64,000 bases of DNA from Phosphoribacter sp037046615. Its GTDB lineage: Bacteria > Actinomycetota > Actinomycetes > Actinomycetales > Dermatophilaceae. The position numbers and the translations under genes were made by a program. Positions 10,250 through 20,433 of the stretch are shown one piece after another; within the stretch, counting starts at the first letter, position 1; every line of letters begins with the position of its first letter. Where the stretch lies: positions 219,635-283,634 of the forward strand of contig JBAOHD010000015.1 of assembly GCA_037046615.1 (NCBI GenBank), written 5' to 3'. Below the pieces are notes generated by a model, which was not told the DNA's origin, searched no databases, and saw only the letters and a program-made list of their open reading frames with translations.

Positions 10250-12868
10250 ATGGATCTCAAGCTGACGACCAAGGCCCAAGAGGCCCTGTCTGCGGCTGTC
10301 CGCGCGTCGGCAGCTGCCGGTCACCCCCACACCGAACCCGCCCACCTGCTCAAGGCCCTGACCGAGCAGTCCGACACGACGACGGGCGCGCTCCTGCAGG
10401 CCACGGGCTCGTCGCTCGCGGCGGCGGCTGCGGCGGCTGCCGCAGGCTCTCGCGAGTATGCCGTCCGCGTCCGGTTCCAGCGTCTCGGCCCCAGGTCTGT
10501 CGCGCTCGGCGATGACGGCGCTTGAGGTCTGCCCGCGAACTCATGGTGAGCATGGGCGACTCCTTCGTCTCCACCGATCACCTGCTCTACGGCGTGGCCA
10601 CGGTGACCGGGCGTGCGCTCGGCCTCGACGCCGAGGCGATCAAGCTCGCCATCCCAACCCTGCGCGGTGGCCGGCAGGTCGACAGCGAAAACCCCGAGGG
10701 CACCTTCGACGCGCTCGCGAAATACGGCACCGACCTCACCGACCGGGCCCGCGAGGGCAAGCTCGACCCCGTCATCGGGCGCGACGCGGAGATCCGCCGG
10801 GTCGTCCAGGTGCTGTCGCGGCGGACGAAGAACAACCCCGTCCTCATCGGCGAGCCCGGCGTCGGCAAGACCGCCGTCGTCGAAGGGCTGGCCCAGCGCA
10901 TCGTCGATGGCGACGTGCCCGAAAGTCTGCGCGGCAAGCGACTCATCAGCCTCGACCTCGGCGCGATGGTGGCGGGCGCGAAGTATCGCGGTGAGTTCGA
11001 GGAGCGGCTCAAGGCCGTCCTGGAAGAGATCAAAAACGCTGAGGGACAGGTCATCACCTTCATCGACGAGCTGCACACCGTCGTCGGTGCCGGCGCGAGC
11101 GGCGACTCGGCGATGGACGCCGGCAACATGCTCAAGCCCCTGCTTGCCCGTGGAGAGTTGCGGATGGTCGGTGCGACGACGCTCGACGAATACCGCAAGC
11201 ACATCGAAAAGGACCCAGCGTTGGAGCGCCGGTTCCAGCAGGTCTTCGTCGGAGAGCCTTCGGTCGAGGACACCATCGCGATCCTGCGCGGGTTGAAGGA
11301 GCGCTACGAGGCGCACCACAAAGTGGAGATCGAAGACTCCGCGCTGGTGGCTGCCGCGACGCTGTCGGACCGCTACATCTCGGGGCGCCAGTTGCCCGAC
11401 AAGGCGATCGACCTCGTCGACGAGGCGGCCTCGCGGCTGCGGATGGAGATCGACTCCTCGCCGGTCGAGATCGACACTTTGCGACGGCAGGTCGACCGGA
11501 TGCGGATGGAAGAGCTGCACCTCGCCAAGGAGACTGACCCCGCGTCGATCGAGCGGCTCGAGCGGCTGCAAGCCGAACTCGCCGACAAGACCGAGGACCT
11601 CGCTGCCCTCAACGCCCGGTGGGAGGCCGAGAAGTCGGGCCTCAACCGCGTCGGTGAGCTCAAGGCTCGCCTCGATGACCTACGGACGCAGGCCGACCGC
11701 CTCCAGCGGGAAGCCAACTACGAGGAGGCTGCACGGCTGCTCTATGGCGAGATCCCCACTCTCGAAAAGGACCTCGCTGCCGCCAGCGAGGCCGAGGGCG
11801 AGCTGAGGGCCGGCGGCGGCACGGCATACCCGGCCCCGGGTGGCTCTTCAGTGCCCGATGTCATGGTCAAGGACCGCGTCGGAGCTGACGACATCGCCGA
11901 GGTCATCTCGGCCTGGACCGGCATCCCCGCCGGGCGGCTGCTGCAGGGCGAGACCGAGAAGCTGCTGCACATGGAGCAGCTCATCGGCGCGCGCCTGATC
12001 GGGCAGAGCGAGGCGGTGCGCGCGGTGTCCGACGCGGTGCGACGGTCGCGTGCGGGGCTCGCCGACCCAGACCGGCCGACCGGGTCGTTCCTCTTCCTCG
12101 GGCCGACCGGCGTCGGCAAGACGGAGCTCGCAAAATCGTTGGCGGACTTCCTCTTTGACGACGAGCGCGCCATGGTCCGGATCGACATGAGCGAGTATGC
12201 CGAGCGCCATGCGGTCGCGCGATTGATCGGTGCCCCGCCTGGATACGTGGGCTACGAAGAGGGAGGTCAGCTCACCGAAGCGGTGCGGCGGCGGCCCTAT
12301 TCAGTCGTGCTGCTCGACGAGGTGGAGAAGGCTCACCCGGAGACCTTCGACATCCTCCTGCAGGTGCTCGATGACGGGCGCCTCACCGACGGTCAGGGCC
12401 GCACGGTCGACTTCCGCAACGTCATCCTCGTGATGACGTCCAACCTCGGGTCGGCGTTCTTGGTCGACCCGCTCATGGCCGAGGACGCCAAACGCGAGGC
12501 GGTCATGGGGATGGTGCGGGCGTCGTTTAAGCCGGAGTTCCTCAACCGGCTTGATGAGGTCGTCATCTTCGACCCGCTGACGACCGGCTGAGCTGGCCAA
12601 GATCGTCGACCTCCAGGTGCGTGCCCTGTCGGCGCGCCTGGCCGACCGGCGGATCACCCTTGAGGTGACCGACGCGGCCCGCGAGTGGCTCGCGCTCACC
12701 GGCTACGACCCGGCATACGGTGCTCGTCCGTTGCGTCGCCTGGTGCAGCGCGAGATCGGTGACCGGCTGGCTCGGGCGCTGCTCGCGGGCGACGTGCGCG
12801 ACGGCGCGACCGTGGTCGTCGACCGTGACCCATCGCGGCCGGACGCTGACGGGCTCGTCTTGCGCTGA
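10250..12868 (+). CDS. clpB: ClpB disaggregase (AAA+, frameshifted)
   Basis: Hexameric protein disaggregase that works with DnaK. The N-domain (TTKAQEAL, HTEPAHLLKAL) is followed by the first AAA+ module with Walker A GEPGVGKT near 10853, the coiled-coil M-domain near 11460-11760, the second Walker A GPTGVGKT near 12103, and the C-terminal D2 small domain (YDPAYGARPLRRLVQREI). Rejoined length is about 872 residues, typical. Frame breaks lie in a GC-rich alanine stretch near 10450-10525 and near 12590, the latter creating a false stop after PLTT. Both are in well-conserved sequence and look like sequencing indels. ATG 10250 follows a GAGGAG ribosome site. HspR control is expected from the HAIR site. 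Confidence 0.95.
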
Positions 12869-12920
12869 CTTGCTGACCCGCCGACCCGCGAAGTCGCTCG
12901 AGGAGCCCTAGTCTCGCTGC

Positions 12921-13994
12921 ATGGGGCAGCACGACTCGGCGGCTGAGACCGACGCTGTCGTCGCGCGAGCCGATGCCCTCAACCAGCTCGGTCGGCATGA
13001 CGAAGCGCTGCGACTCGTCTCGCCGGTGCTGGCCCATGACCCCCAGCATCTCGGCGCGAACGTGACGGCTGCCGTGAGCCTGCTCAACACCGGCCGCGTT
13101 CAGGAGGCCAGGCCGGTGCTGCAGCGTGTGGCACAAGCACATCCCGATGCTGCGGATCCGCTGCGACTGCTCTCGTATGCCGCGGTTCAGCTGCGCGAGG
13201 GTTCCACGGCCGTGGGGTGTGCGCGCCGCGCCGTCGAGCTGGAGCCCTGGGGAGTGGAGAGTCACATCCAACTTTCCGTGGCCCTCACCTGCGCGCGCGA
13301 CCATTTGGCTGCGGTGGCGGCCGCCCGTCGCGCGGTCGAGTTGGCCCCGTCATCGGCGGGCGCCCATCTGGCTCTCGTCGGCGCCCTCTTCCCGGATGGC
13401 GCCAATCCCCCGGAAAGCGACCTGACACGGGCCGAGCGCCACGTCCAGTTGGCCCTTTCGCTCGAGCCAGGTAACGCGATCGCCCACAACGAACTCGGCC
13501 GGATTGCCATGGCGCGCGGGCAGCCCTTCGCGGCTGCCTCTGCTCTGACCCGCGCGGTCATCACCGACCCACGTCAAGACGTCGCGCTTGACAACATCTC
13601 CCTCGTCTTCGGGCTGATGGTGTTACGTGCTCACTACGTGATGTTCGTGTTGTGGTTTATGGCGAGGGCCGCCGTCAAACCCGTTCCCGTCGCGCGGCTG
13701 GGCCTGTGGCTCACCGAAGCCATTGGTGTGTCGGTTCTCGCCTGGACGGTGATAAAGCTGCGGGCAGCATCGGGTCAGGGCATGGCGCGCGGTCTGGTCC
13801 GAGAATTCGCTCGTCGTGATCCGCTTGGGGCCGCATGGTGCGCAGCCGTGATGTCGAGCGGGTTGGCCTTGGTCGTCATGGGCTTCACCTCCGATGAACT
13901 CACCCGAGCCCTCCTCTGGGTGGTCGGCGGGTGCCTCGCCGGTGGAGCGATCCTCAGCTGGGTGCGCGCCGCGCGGCGCAAGGCTCGCGGCTGA
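12921..13994 (+). CDS. TPR-repeat membrane protein
   Basis: 357 residues, intact. Residues 10-220 are a series of tetratricopeptide-type helices (LNQLGRHDEALRLV, AAVAAARRAVELAPSSAGAHLALVGAL, NAIAHNELGRIAMARGQ). The C-terminal 140 residues carry about four hydrophobic segments, the last two being AAVMSSGLALVVMGF and LLWVVGGCLAGGAIL. It is followed by a TPR-AAA+ ATPase and another TPR-membrane protein of the same design, suggesting one functional unit. No catalytic motif. It is likely a membrane scaffold presenting TPRs to the cytoplasm (inference). Confidence 0.8.
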   Translation: MGQHDSAAETDAVVARADALNQLGRHDEALRLVSPVLAHDPQHLGANVTAAVSLLNTGRVQEARPVLQRVAQAHPDAADPLRLLSYAAVQLREGSTAVGCARRAVELEPWGVESHIQLSVALTCARDHLAAVAAARRAVELAPSSAGAHLALVGALFPDGANPPESDLTRAERHVQLALSLEPGNAIAHNELGRIAMARGQPFAAASALTRAVITDPRQDVALDNISLVFGLMVLRAHYVMFVLWFMARAAVKPVPVARLGLWLTEAIGVSVLAWTVIKLRAASGQGMARGLVREFARRDPLGAAWCAAVMSSGLALVVMGFTSDELTRALLWVVGGCLAGGAILSWVRAARRKARG

Positions 13995-14044
13995 CCGGCG
14001 GATCATCCCCGCGGCGCATCGCGTCATCGGCCTACGATCACGGC

Positions 14045-15366
14045 ATGACCAATCCGCTCATTGCCTCGTTGACCCGCGCGGTCGAGGCAGCTCCGGATGA
14101 CGTGGCGTTACGGCTGCACCTTGCCGAGTTGCTGCTCGCCGAGGGTGACGTCGACGCGGCGGTCGGTCACTGCGCGAGCGCCCTGCAGCGCGATCCCGCC
14201 AATGCCCAAGCCCGGGTCATCATGGGACGCGCACTGGGCGGCATACCGACGCCTGCCGCCCCGACCGCTCCGACCGATCCGACCCCTCCGACCACGGACA
14301 GTGCGTCGGCCCCGGCACCATCTGTGCCGACCTCGACATCCGTGGCACAGAGCGGAGAGCATCACACGTTTGATTGGGCTGCAGCGGAATCCGAAGTCAA
14401 GGATCGTCTGCTCCCGAGCCGATGTTCGTCGGCGAGCGGCGCGCCCGAACCTGTCATCGACGCCTGGGACGCCGAAACGCTCGACTGATCACACCTGGCC
14501 GACGTCGGCGGCATGCACGAGGTCAAGGACCGGGTCATCGTCGTCGTTCCTCGCGCCGATGAAGTAATCCCGAACTGCGCAAGCTCTACGGCAAAAGCCT
14601 GCAAGCGGCGGCATGCTGCTCTACGGCCCGCCCGGCTGCGGCAAGACCTTCATCGGGCGGGCGATTGCCGGTGAGACTGGGCGCGCCGTTTCATCGGCGT
14701 CGGCCTCGCGGACGTGCTCGACATGTATCATCGGGCAGTCTGAGCGCAACCTGCACGAGCTCTTTTCCAGCTTCGCGCGGCGCCAACGCCCCGGTCGTGA
14801 TCTTCCTCGACGAGGTCGATGCGCTCGGGCCAGAAGCGCAGTCTCAGACGCGGTATGCCGCAACGCGCTCGACCGTCAACCAACTCCTCACCGAGCTCGA
14901 CGGGGTCATCGGCACGAGCAACGAGGGCGTCTTCGTCATCGGCGCGACCAACCAGCCGTGGGACGTCGACCCCGCGTCTGCGCCGCCCTGGCCGCTTCGA
15001 CCGCACCCTGCTGGTGCTCCCGCCGGACCAGCCGGCGCGTGAGGCCATCTTCCGCTACCACCTGCGAGGACCGCCCCGTCGAAGGCGTCGACCTTGTGGC
15101 GCTCGCGAAAGCGGACCGACGGCTATTCGGGGGCCGACATCGAGCATGTCTGCGAGGGCAGCGGCCGAGCGGGCCATGATGGAGGGCATCCGCAGCGGGA
15201 CGGTGCGCATGATCGGGATGAACTGACCTGCATGCCGTGCTGCGCGAGGTGCGTCCCTCGACCGGGCCCGTGGTTCGACTCGGCGCGCAACGTCGTGCAG
15301 TTCGCGAACGCCGACGGGACCTATGACGAGCTGCGCGCCTACATGAAGCGCACGAAGCGGCTCTGA
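14045..15366 (+). CDS. TPR-AAA+ ATPase (heavily frameshifted)
   Basis: The N-terminal 60 residues form TPR-like helices (LHLAELLLAEGDVDAAVGHCASAL), followed by a Thr/Pro-rich linker and a classic AAA+ ATPase of the FtsH/Cdc48 sort. Pieces seen in alternating frames are LYGPPGCGKTFIGRAIAG (Walker A), a Walker B with VIFLDEVDALG, STVNQLLTELDG, FVIGATNQPWDVDP, an RRPGRFDR-type arginine-finger region and a C-terminal helix ending YMKRTKRL. At least five indels between 14450 and 15240 break it; the full protein would be about 440 residues. No zinc protease motif follows, so it is not FtsH. It is sandwiched between two TPR-membrane genes and likely remodels a shared target. Confidence 0.75.
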
Positions 15367-15378
15367 GGACCCTCGCCC

Positions 15379-16181
15379 GTGGCACCGGACTGGGCCGATG
15401 ACGTCGAGCGGGCGATCCACTTGCTCGAGCTAGGCCGTCCCGCGCAAGCCCTCGAGGCCTGCGGCCGGCACCTGGCGAGCTTTCCCGATCACGGGAAGGC
15501 CCTCCTCGTCGCCTCGGTCGCGCACCGCCACCTGGGGCGGGTCGGCCCAGCGGTCGACTTCGCGGCCCGCGCTGTGGCCGTATTGCCCAACGATGATGTG
15601 ACCTACGGCTTCGCCGAACGCGCCCTCACGGAGGCGGCGCGGCTGTCGCCGACGGATCCGCGGGTGCACTTCGAGATGGCGCACCTGCGGTTCCTCGGTG
15701 CCAAGGAGGGGGAGGCGCTGGACAGCGTGGCGAGCGCCCTTGCGGCTGACCCCACGGGGATCGGCGCCCAGAGCCTCGCCATGGCGCGACGGCAGCTGCT
15801 GCGCGTGGTCTTCCTCCACGCCTGTGTCAGCGTCATCGGGTGCTTCGCGTCCGGGGCGATCCTCGGCCCTCGCCCGGCCACCGGCAATCGCATCGCGTTG
15901 GCAGCCCTTGCCCTCGTGATGGGTGGGGGGATGATCCTGCCCTGGGCCGCCTGCTCGTCGGGCCAGACCAGCGACGGCTCGTGTGGGGCATCCTGCGAGA
16001 GTCGCGGCGAGTGCGGGCGGCGCAAGTCCTGATCGGGATCACTCTCGTCGCGTGGCTTGGTGGTGCGCTGTGGCCCGGCACGACCGGGACAGCCATCTTG
16101 GGTGCGTCGTTGATCACGGCGATCCTCGCGTGCGTCCTGGTGTGGGGGCCGTTTGTCAGCACCTTCCCTGAGCGCCGGTGA
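15379..16181 (+). CDS. TPR-repeat membrane protein (frameshifted)
   Basis: GTG start 12 bases after the AAA+ ATPase stop. The N-terminal half holds TPR-like helices (IHLLELGRPAQALEACGRHLASFP, HRHLGRVGPAVDFAARAVAVLP). The C-terminal half has hydrophobic segments (VFLHACVSVIGCFASGAIL; VLIGITLVAWLGGALW; LITAILACVLVWGPF). An indel near 15950 shifts the frame within the membrane part; rejoined length is about 267 residues. Its layout parallels the protein encoded at 12921-13994, so the two probably arose by duplication and act with the ATPase between them. Confidence 0.75.
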
Positions 16182-16226
16182 CCCCGAGGCTGACTGGACC
16201 CGGCCCCGATGGGGTAGACAGGTCCC

Positions 16227-16802
16227 ATGAGCAACCTCACACCAGAGCAGACTGACCTCGTCCGCGGTGCGGCTTTTGGCGCTATGGCCGTCGTGTCCAA
16301 GGCCGACCCGGGCTTCTTCGCGATGTTCAAGGAGAGCATGGCCGGCGCCAAGGCGCTGGCATCGGCTCCGCCGGAGATCCAGGCGATGCTCAAGGGCGGT
16401 TTCATCGCGCCTCCGGCCGGCGCTGCCGAGGATCTCGAGGGCACCGTCCTCGCTCAGCTGGCCTCGGCCCGCGACACGCTCGCCGCCAACGCCCCCGACT
16501 TGCTCGACGGATTCCGGTCGGTCGTCCTCGCGGCGTGTGACGCGACGGCCGACGCCTCCGGTGGCGTGTCTGACGCGGAGAGCACCGCGATCGAGAAGAT
16601 CCGCACGATCCTCTCGGCCGGCGGCGGCGCATCCATCGTCCCCGGCGCCGCTGGCACCGACGCTGCCGTGGCACCGGCCGATGGCGGCCAGGAAGCCGCT
16701 GAGCAGGCGGTCGAAGACAACTCCGGGCCATGGGCGCAGGCTCCCGGCGCCGAGAACGAGACGGGATCCTCCAACAGCCCGGCCTCCCCGCTCATCCCCT
16801 GA
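16227..16802 (+). CDS. hypothetical protein, alanine/glycine-rich
   Basis: 191 residues from ATG 16227, beginning MSNLTPEQTDLVRGAAFGAM. The N-terminal 130 residues look helical (ARDTLAANAPDLLDGFRSVVLAACDATA; AESTAIEKIRTIL). The C-terminal 60 are a low-complexity Gly/Ala/Asp/Ser tail. There is no signal peptide or membrane segment. The helical part recalls small stress or antigen-like cytoplasmic proteins, but I recognise no family. It stands alone between the TPR/AAA+ block and a secreted helix-hairpin-helix-like protein. Confidence 0.7.
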   Translation: MSNLTPEQTDLVRGAAFGAMAVVSKADPGFFAMFKESMAGAKALASAPPEIQAMLKGGFIAPPAGAAEDLEGTVLAQLASARDTLAANAPDLLDGFRSVVLAACDATADASGGVSDAESTAIEKIRTILSAGGGASIVPGAAGTDAAVAPADGGQEAAEQAVEDNSGPWAQAPGAENETGSSNSPASPLIP

Positions 16803-16891
16803 CGTCTGCGTGACCGGCCGTGGTGCGGCGTCCGGGTCTGGATGCCGGGCCACGCCGCATGAGGCCCGCCGAGCTGGGTGACAATGGGCGC

Positions 16892-17317
16892 ATGAAGCGC
16901 GCCGCTGCCCTCGTCCTGTCCGCTCTCGCTGTCACGGGTGCCTCGGCGGTCGCGGGGTGCTCCCAGGTCGCCGACACCGCCAAGAGCGCCGCATCCAATG
17001 CGGCATCCCAGGTCGCGGCGACCGCTAAGGCGGAGGCGTCCAAGGCCCTCGCGAGCGCGGCGTCGCAAGCGTCGGCCAGCGCTGCAGCCGCCGCGTCCAA
17101 GCTCGACGTCAACACCGCGAGCCGCGCCGACCTCGTGACCACCCTGCAGAGCGCGGGTGTGCCCGCTGACAAGTCCGGGTCGCTCGCCGACGGCATCATC
17201 GCGGGCCGCCCCTACACCCCGGCGACCGTCGTGTCGAAGGTCAGCGACCAGTTGGCCAACGCCAACATCGACGTGGCCTCGATCGTCCGCATCGTCACCG
17301 GTTTGGTCGCGGCCTGA
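16892..17317 (+). CDS. putative lipoprotein with ComEA-like helix-hairpin-helix
   Basis: 141 residues. Signal peptide with lipobox AVAGCS (Cys23). Residues 30-70 are an Ala/Ser/Lys repeat resembling late-embryogenesis-type helices (AKSAASNAASQVAATAKAEA). The last 65 residues start KLDVNTASRADLVTTLQSAGV, which has the register of the helix-hairpin-helix of ComEA DNA receptors. If genuine, it would place a DNA-binding module outside the membrane, but the GVG hairpin consensus is weak here (SAGVPADKS), so DNA binding is uncertain. It ends 27 bases before a strong bidirectional terminator. Confidence 0.65.
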   Translation: MKRAAALVLSALAVTGASAVAGCSQVADTAKSAASNAASQVAATAKAEASKALASAASQASASAAAAASKLDVNTASRADLVTTLQSAGVPADKSGSLADGIIAGRPYTPATVVSKVSDQLANANIDVASIVRIVTGLVAA

Positions 17318-17344
17318 CGGTCCGCGCCAGCCAGCGCACCCAAA

Positions 17345-17390
17345 GACCACGGGCTGGTATGCCGCCTCCGCGGCATACCAGCCCGTGGTC
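17345..17390. terminator. bidirectional terminator hairpin carrying two GTATGCCG words
   Basis: Perfect inverted repeat with 21-base arms (17345-17365 and 17370-17390) and a CTCC loop. It lies between two convergent genes, the helix-hairpin-helix lipoprotein and the EF-G-like gene, so it can terminate both. Each arm includes one copy of the over-represented 8-mer (GTATGCCG on the left, CGGCATAC on the right). There is no clear T-tract. Confidence 0.85.
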
Positions 17391-17408
17391 GTGCGCTCGG
17401 GCGAGAGG

Positions 17409-19511
17409 TCAGTCAGCCTTCGCGTATTCCTTGGCCTTGTCTGCCGGCATGTAGTCGTACCGCAGCATCGATCGGGTGAACGACCCCGTGCCGTGCGAGA
17501 CCGACCGGAGGTCGATCGGGTAGCGCGACAACTCGGTTTGCGGGACCTCGGCGTGGACGATCGTCCAGCCCGGGTTGGGTGCCGGTTCGGTGCCGAGCAC
17601 CTGGCCGCGCCGGCCGCGTAGGTCGGACATGACCGCCCCGACGTAGTCGTCGCTGACCGTGATGTCGACCGCATCGATCGGCTCGAGCAGGGCCACCGAC
17701 GAGGCGTTGGCAGCCTCCTTGAGCGCGAGCGCGGCGGCGGTTTGGAAGGCCATGTCGGAACTGTCGACCGAGTGTGCCTTGCCGTCGAAGAGGGTGACCC
17801 GGATGTCGACGAGCGGGTAACCCGCGAGGACACCCTTCTCGAGTTGCAGCCGCGCGCCCTTTTCCACCGACGGGATGAAGTTGCGGGGCACCGCGCCACC
17901 GACGACCTTGTCGACGAACTCGAAACCACCGCCGCGAGGCAACGGCTCGATCTCGAGGTCGCACACGGCATACTGCCCGTGCCCACCGGACTGCTTGACG
18001 TGACGGCCCTTGACGACGACCTTCTTGACGAAGGTCTCCCGCAGCGCCGTGCGGAAGGGCTCGGCCTCGACCTGCACCCCGTAGCGCTCGTGCAGCCGCC
18101 CGAGCAGTTCCTCGATGTGGGCCTGGCCCATCGCCCACAGGACGACTTGGTGGGTCTCGGCGTTGTGCTCCATCCGCATCGTCACGTCTTCGGCGACGAG
18201 CCGCTGGAGAGCGGAGGCGAGCTTGTCTTCGTCGGCCTTGCTCTTGGCGTGGATCGCCACCGGCAGGAGCGGCTCGGGCAGCACCCACGGCTCGACGAGG
18301 GCCGGCTTGTCCTTGTTGGACAGCGTGTCAGAGGTCTCGGCCTTGGACAGCTTGGCGACCGTGACGATCTCACCGGCGATCGCGGACTCCCGCGGGCGCA
18401 GGGAGTCGATGAGAGGCGAGGACAGCGGGCCGACGCGTTCGTCGTCGTCGTGCTCGGGGTGGCCCTCGATGTCGTGGCCGACGAACTGGGCGAGGTGGCC
18501 GGAGACGTGGATCACTTCCTCCGGCCGGAGCGTCCCGGAGAAGACGCGCACGAGCGACAGCCGCCCGACGTAGGGGTCGCTGCTCGTGCGGATGACCTCG
18601 GCGACGAGCGGGCCGGACGGGTCGCAGGAGATGTCACCGAAGTCGCCGCCGTCGGGCGTCGTGACCGTCGGGTGCGGATGGCTCACCGGCGAGGGGAAGG
18701 CCGACTCGATGACCTCGAAGAGTTCGGTGACCCCGACGCCGGTCGCGGGCGAGATCGGCATGATCGGGAAGAACGTGCCCTTGGTGATGGCGGTCTTGGT
18801 GTCGGTGACGAGCTGCACCGGGTCGAGCTCTTCGCCGGATAGATACCGCTCGAGCAGGCTGTCGTCCTCGGACTCCTCGATGATCGCCTCGACGAGAGCG
18901 CTGCGGTGCTCCTCGATGAGCTCCGCCTCGGCCTCGGTCGGCTCACGGCGGGTGCCGGTGCCGTCGGCGACGTATTGCGAAATGAGGGCGATCGAGCCGA
19001 TGACGTTCTTGTCGTCGTCGTAGACCGGCAGATAGATCGGCTGGGCCTCGCCAAAGGCGCGTCGACACATGGCGATGGTCTCGTGGTAATCCGAGCGGGG
19101 CATGTCGAGCTTGCTCACGGCGATGGCACGCGGCATCCCGACAGCTGCGCATTCCTGCCACAGGAGGGCGGTGGCGCCGTCGATGCCGTCGGCGCCGGAG
19201 ATGACGAACACAGCGGCGTCGGCGGCGCGCAGACCGGCGCGCAACTCACCGACGAAATCGGGGTATCCGGGAGTGTCGATGAGGTTGACGGTGAGCCCGT
19301 TGGATTCGAGCGCCGCGACCTGCACCGCGACCGAGCGTTCGTGGTCACCGTCGTGGGGGCGACGGCCGGGCACCCGGGCGGCGACGAGGTAATCGAAAAG
19401 GGTGGATTTGCCCGCACCACCGGGTCCCACGAGCACGACGTTGCGGATCTGCTCGGGGCTGGTCGGCACTGGTGCGGACGACTGATCTCTGGTGGCAGGT
19501 GCCTTACTCAT
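17409..19511 (-). CDS. elongation factor G-like protein (EF-G2 type)
   Basis: 700 residues, intact. Translational GTPase: P-loop GPGGAGKST, switch II DTPGYPDF, and a base-recognition motif AVSKLDM in place of canonical NKxD. Domains II to V follow, including GRGxVxL-like PYVGRLSLVRVFSG and a domain IV with GGHGQYAVCDLEIEP. It matches the divergent EF-G2 group of actinobacteria rather than housekeeping fusA, which also usually neighbours rpsL/tuf, not seen here. Start ATG 19511 is preceded by AGGAGA; the open frame continues upstream but without family similarity. The role of EF-G2 is not settled; altered GTPase or ribosome rescue has been proposed for the group. Confidence 0.9.
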   Translation of the reverse strand: MSKAPATRDQSSAPVPTSPEQIRNVVLVGPGGAGKSTLFDYLVAARVPGRRPHDGDHERSVAVQVAALESNGLTVNLIDTPGYPDFVGELRAGLRAADAAVFVISGADGIDGATALLWQECAAVGMPRAIAVSKLDMPRSDYHETIAMCRRAFGEAQPIYLPVYDDDKNVIGSIALISQYVADGTGTRREPTEAEAELIEEHRSALVEAIIEESEDDSLLERYLSGEELDPVQLVTDTKTAITKGTFFPIMPISPATGVGVTELFEVIESAFPSPVSHPHPTVTTPDGGDFGDISCDPSGPLVAEVIRTSSDPYVGRLSLVRVFSGTLRPEEVIHVSGHLAQFVGHDIEGHPEHDDDERVGPLSSPLIDSLRPRESAIAGEIVTVAKLSKAETSDTLSNKDKPALVEPWVLPEPLLPVAIHAKSKADEDKLASALQRLVAEDVTMRMEHNAETHQVVLWAMGQAHIEELLGRLHERYGVQVEAEPFRTALRETFVKKVVVKGRHVKQSGGHGQYAVCDLEIEPLPRGGGFEFVDKVVGGAVPRNFIPSVEKGARLQLEKGVLAGYPLVDIRVTLFDGKAHSVDSSDMAFQTAAALALKEAANASSVALLEPIDAVDITVSDDYVGAVMSDLRGRRGQVLGTEPAPNPGWTIVHAEVPQTELSRYPIDLRSVSHGTGSFTRSMLRYDYMPADKAKEYAKAD

Positions 19512-19683
19512 GGGCCCAACCTTTCTCCTGCGGGCCGTCCGTGACAAGGGGACGTAGGGCCCGGGCAAGGCCCATGCCACAGCAGCGTATGCCGTGCCCG
19601 TCACCTGCCCGCACGGGACCCCGTTCGGGGGTTTGTCGCTGTCCGTCGCGGGGCTGGACTCGGCACGGCATACGCTCTCGCGC

Positions 19684-20433
19684 ATGGACATCGTGCGCCG
19701 CCGTCCCACGCCCACCCGACCCGCCCGCCGTCGGCGCCGGGGAGGGACCCTGGCTGCACTCCTTGCCGTGATCGTGCTGGCGATCGCGTCGGCGTGCTCG
19801 AGTTCCTCGCCTGACCCCACGCCCACCGGACCCACCCCCGCGCAGCGGTTGGCCACGGCCAAGGCGCAGCTCGACGCCGCGACCTCGGTGCATCTGTCGC
19901 TGACCTCCGCGGATCTGCCGAGCGGCGTTTCCGGGATCGTGTCGGCGGATGGGTGGGGCGCCCATCCGCCGGCGTTCAAGGGCACCTTCCAGGTCACCGT
20001 GCGGGGCACTGCTGCCGATACCCAGGTCGTCGCCGTGGGCGGGGAGGTCTACGCCAAGCTGCCGTTCGTGCCGATCTTCGCCAAGGTCGACCCCGCCACG
20101 CTCGGGGCCCCGGATCCGGCCACGCTGTTTGACCCGACCTCCGGAGTGACGTCGCTGCTCACCGCGACGGTGGCACCGACCGCAGCCGAGCCGGTCCGCA
20201 AGGGCTCCGAGGTGCTGCGCGTCGTCAGCGGCACCCTTCCCGGCAAGGCCATCGTCGACCTGCTCAAGGTGGGCGACCCCAACGCCACCTTCACGGTGTC
20301 TTACGGCCTCACCGAGCCCGGCGGCCAGCTGCGCTCGGTCGAGCTGCGCGGACCGTTCTACGGCGCGACCCCCTCGACGTACCGTCTGACCTTCGACCGC
20401 TACGGCGAGCCCGTTGAGATCGTCAAGCCCTAG
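19684..20433 (+). CDS. LppX/LprA/LprF/LprG-family lipoprotein
   Basis: 249 residues. Arg-rich N-terminus, hydrophobic core and lipobox AIASACSS (Cys39). After a Thr/Pro linker comes the lipid-binding fold of the LprG family (ATSVHLSLTSADLP at the start, VVAVGGEVYAKLPFV in the middle, GKGSEVLRVVSGTLPG later). In mycobacteria LprG carries acylated glycolipids and is co-transcribed with an MFS exporter. Here the next gene is an MFS transporter whose start overlaps this gene by 20 bases, so the same export pair is very likely. ATG 19684 was chosen because the Arg-rich signal peptide begins there. Confidence 0.85.
   Translation: MDIVRRRPTPTRPARRRRRGGTLAALLAVIVLAIASACSSSSPDPTPTGPTPAQRLATAKAQLDAATSVHLSLTSADLPSGVSGIVSADGWGAHPPAFKGTFQVTVRGTAADTQVVAVGGEVYAKLPFVPIFAKVDPATLGAPDPATLFDPTSGVTSLLTATVAPTAAEPVRKGSEVLRVVSGTLPGKAIVDLLKVGDPNATFTVSYGLTEPGGQLRSVELRGPFYGATPSTYRLTFDRYGEPVEIVKP

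Noticed and set aside
17409..20009. N-terminal extension of the EF-G-like protein up to 20009
   Set aside because: Residues before MSKAPATR overlap the divergent LprG-like gene, show no family similarity, and ATG 19511 has a good ribosome site.
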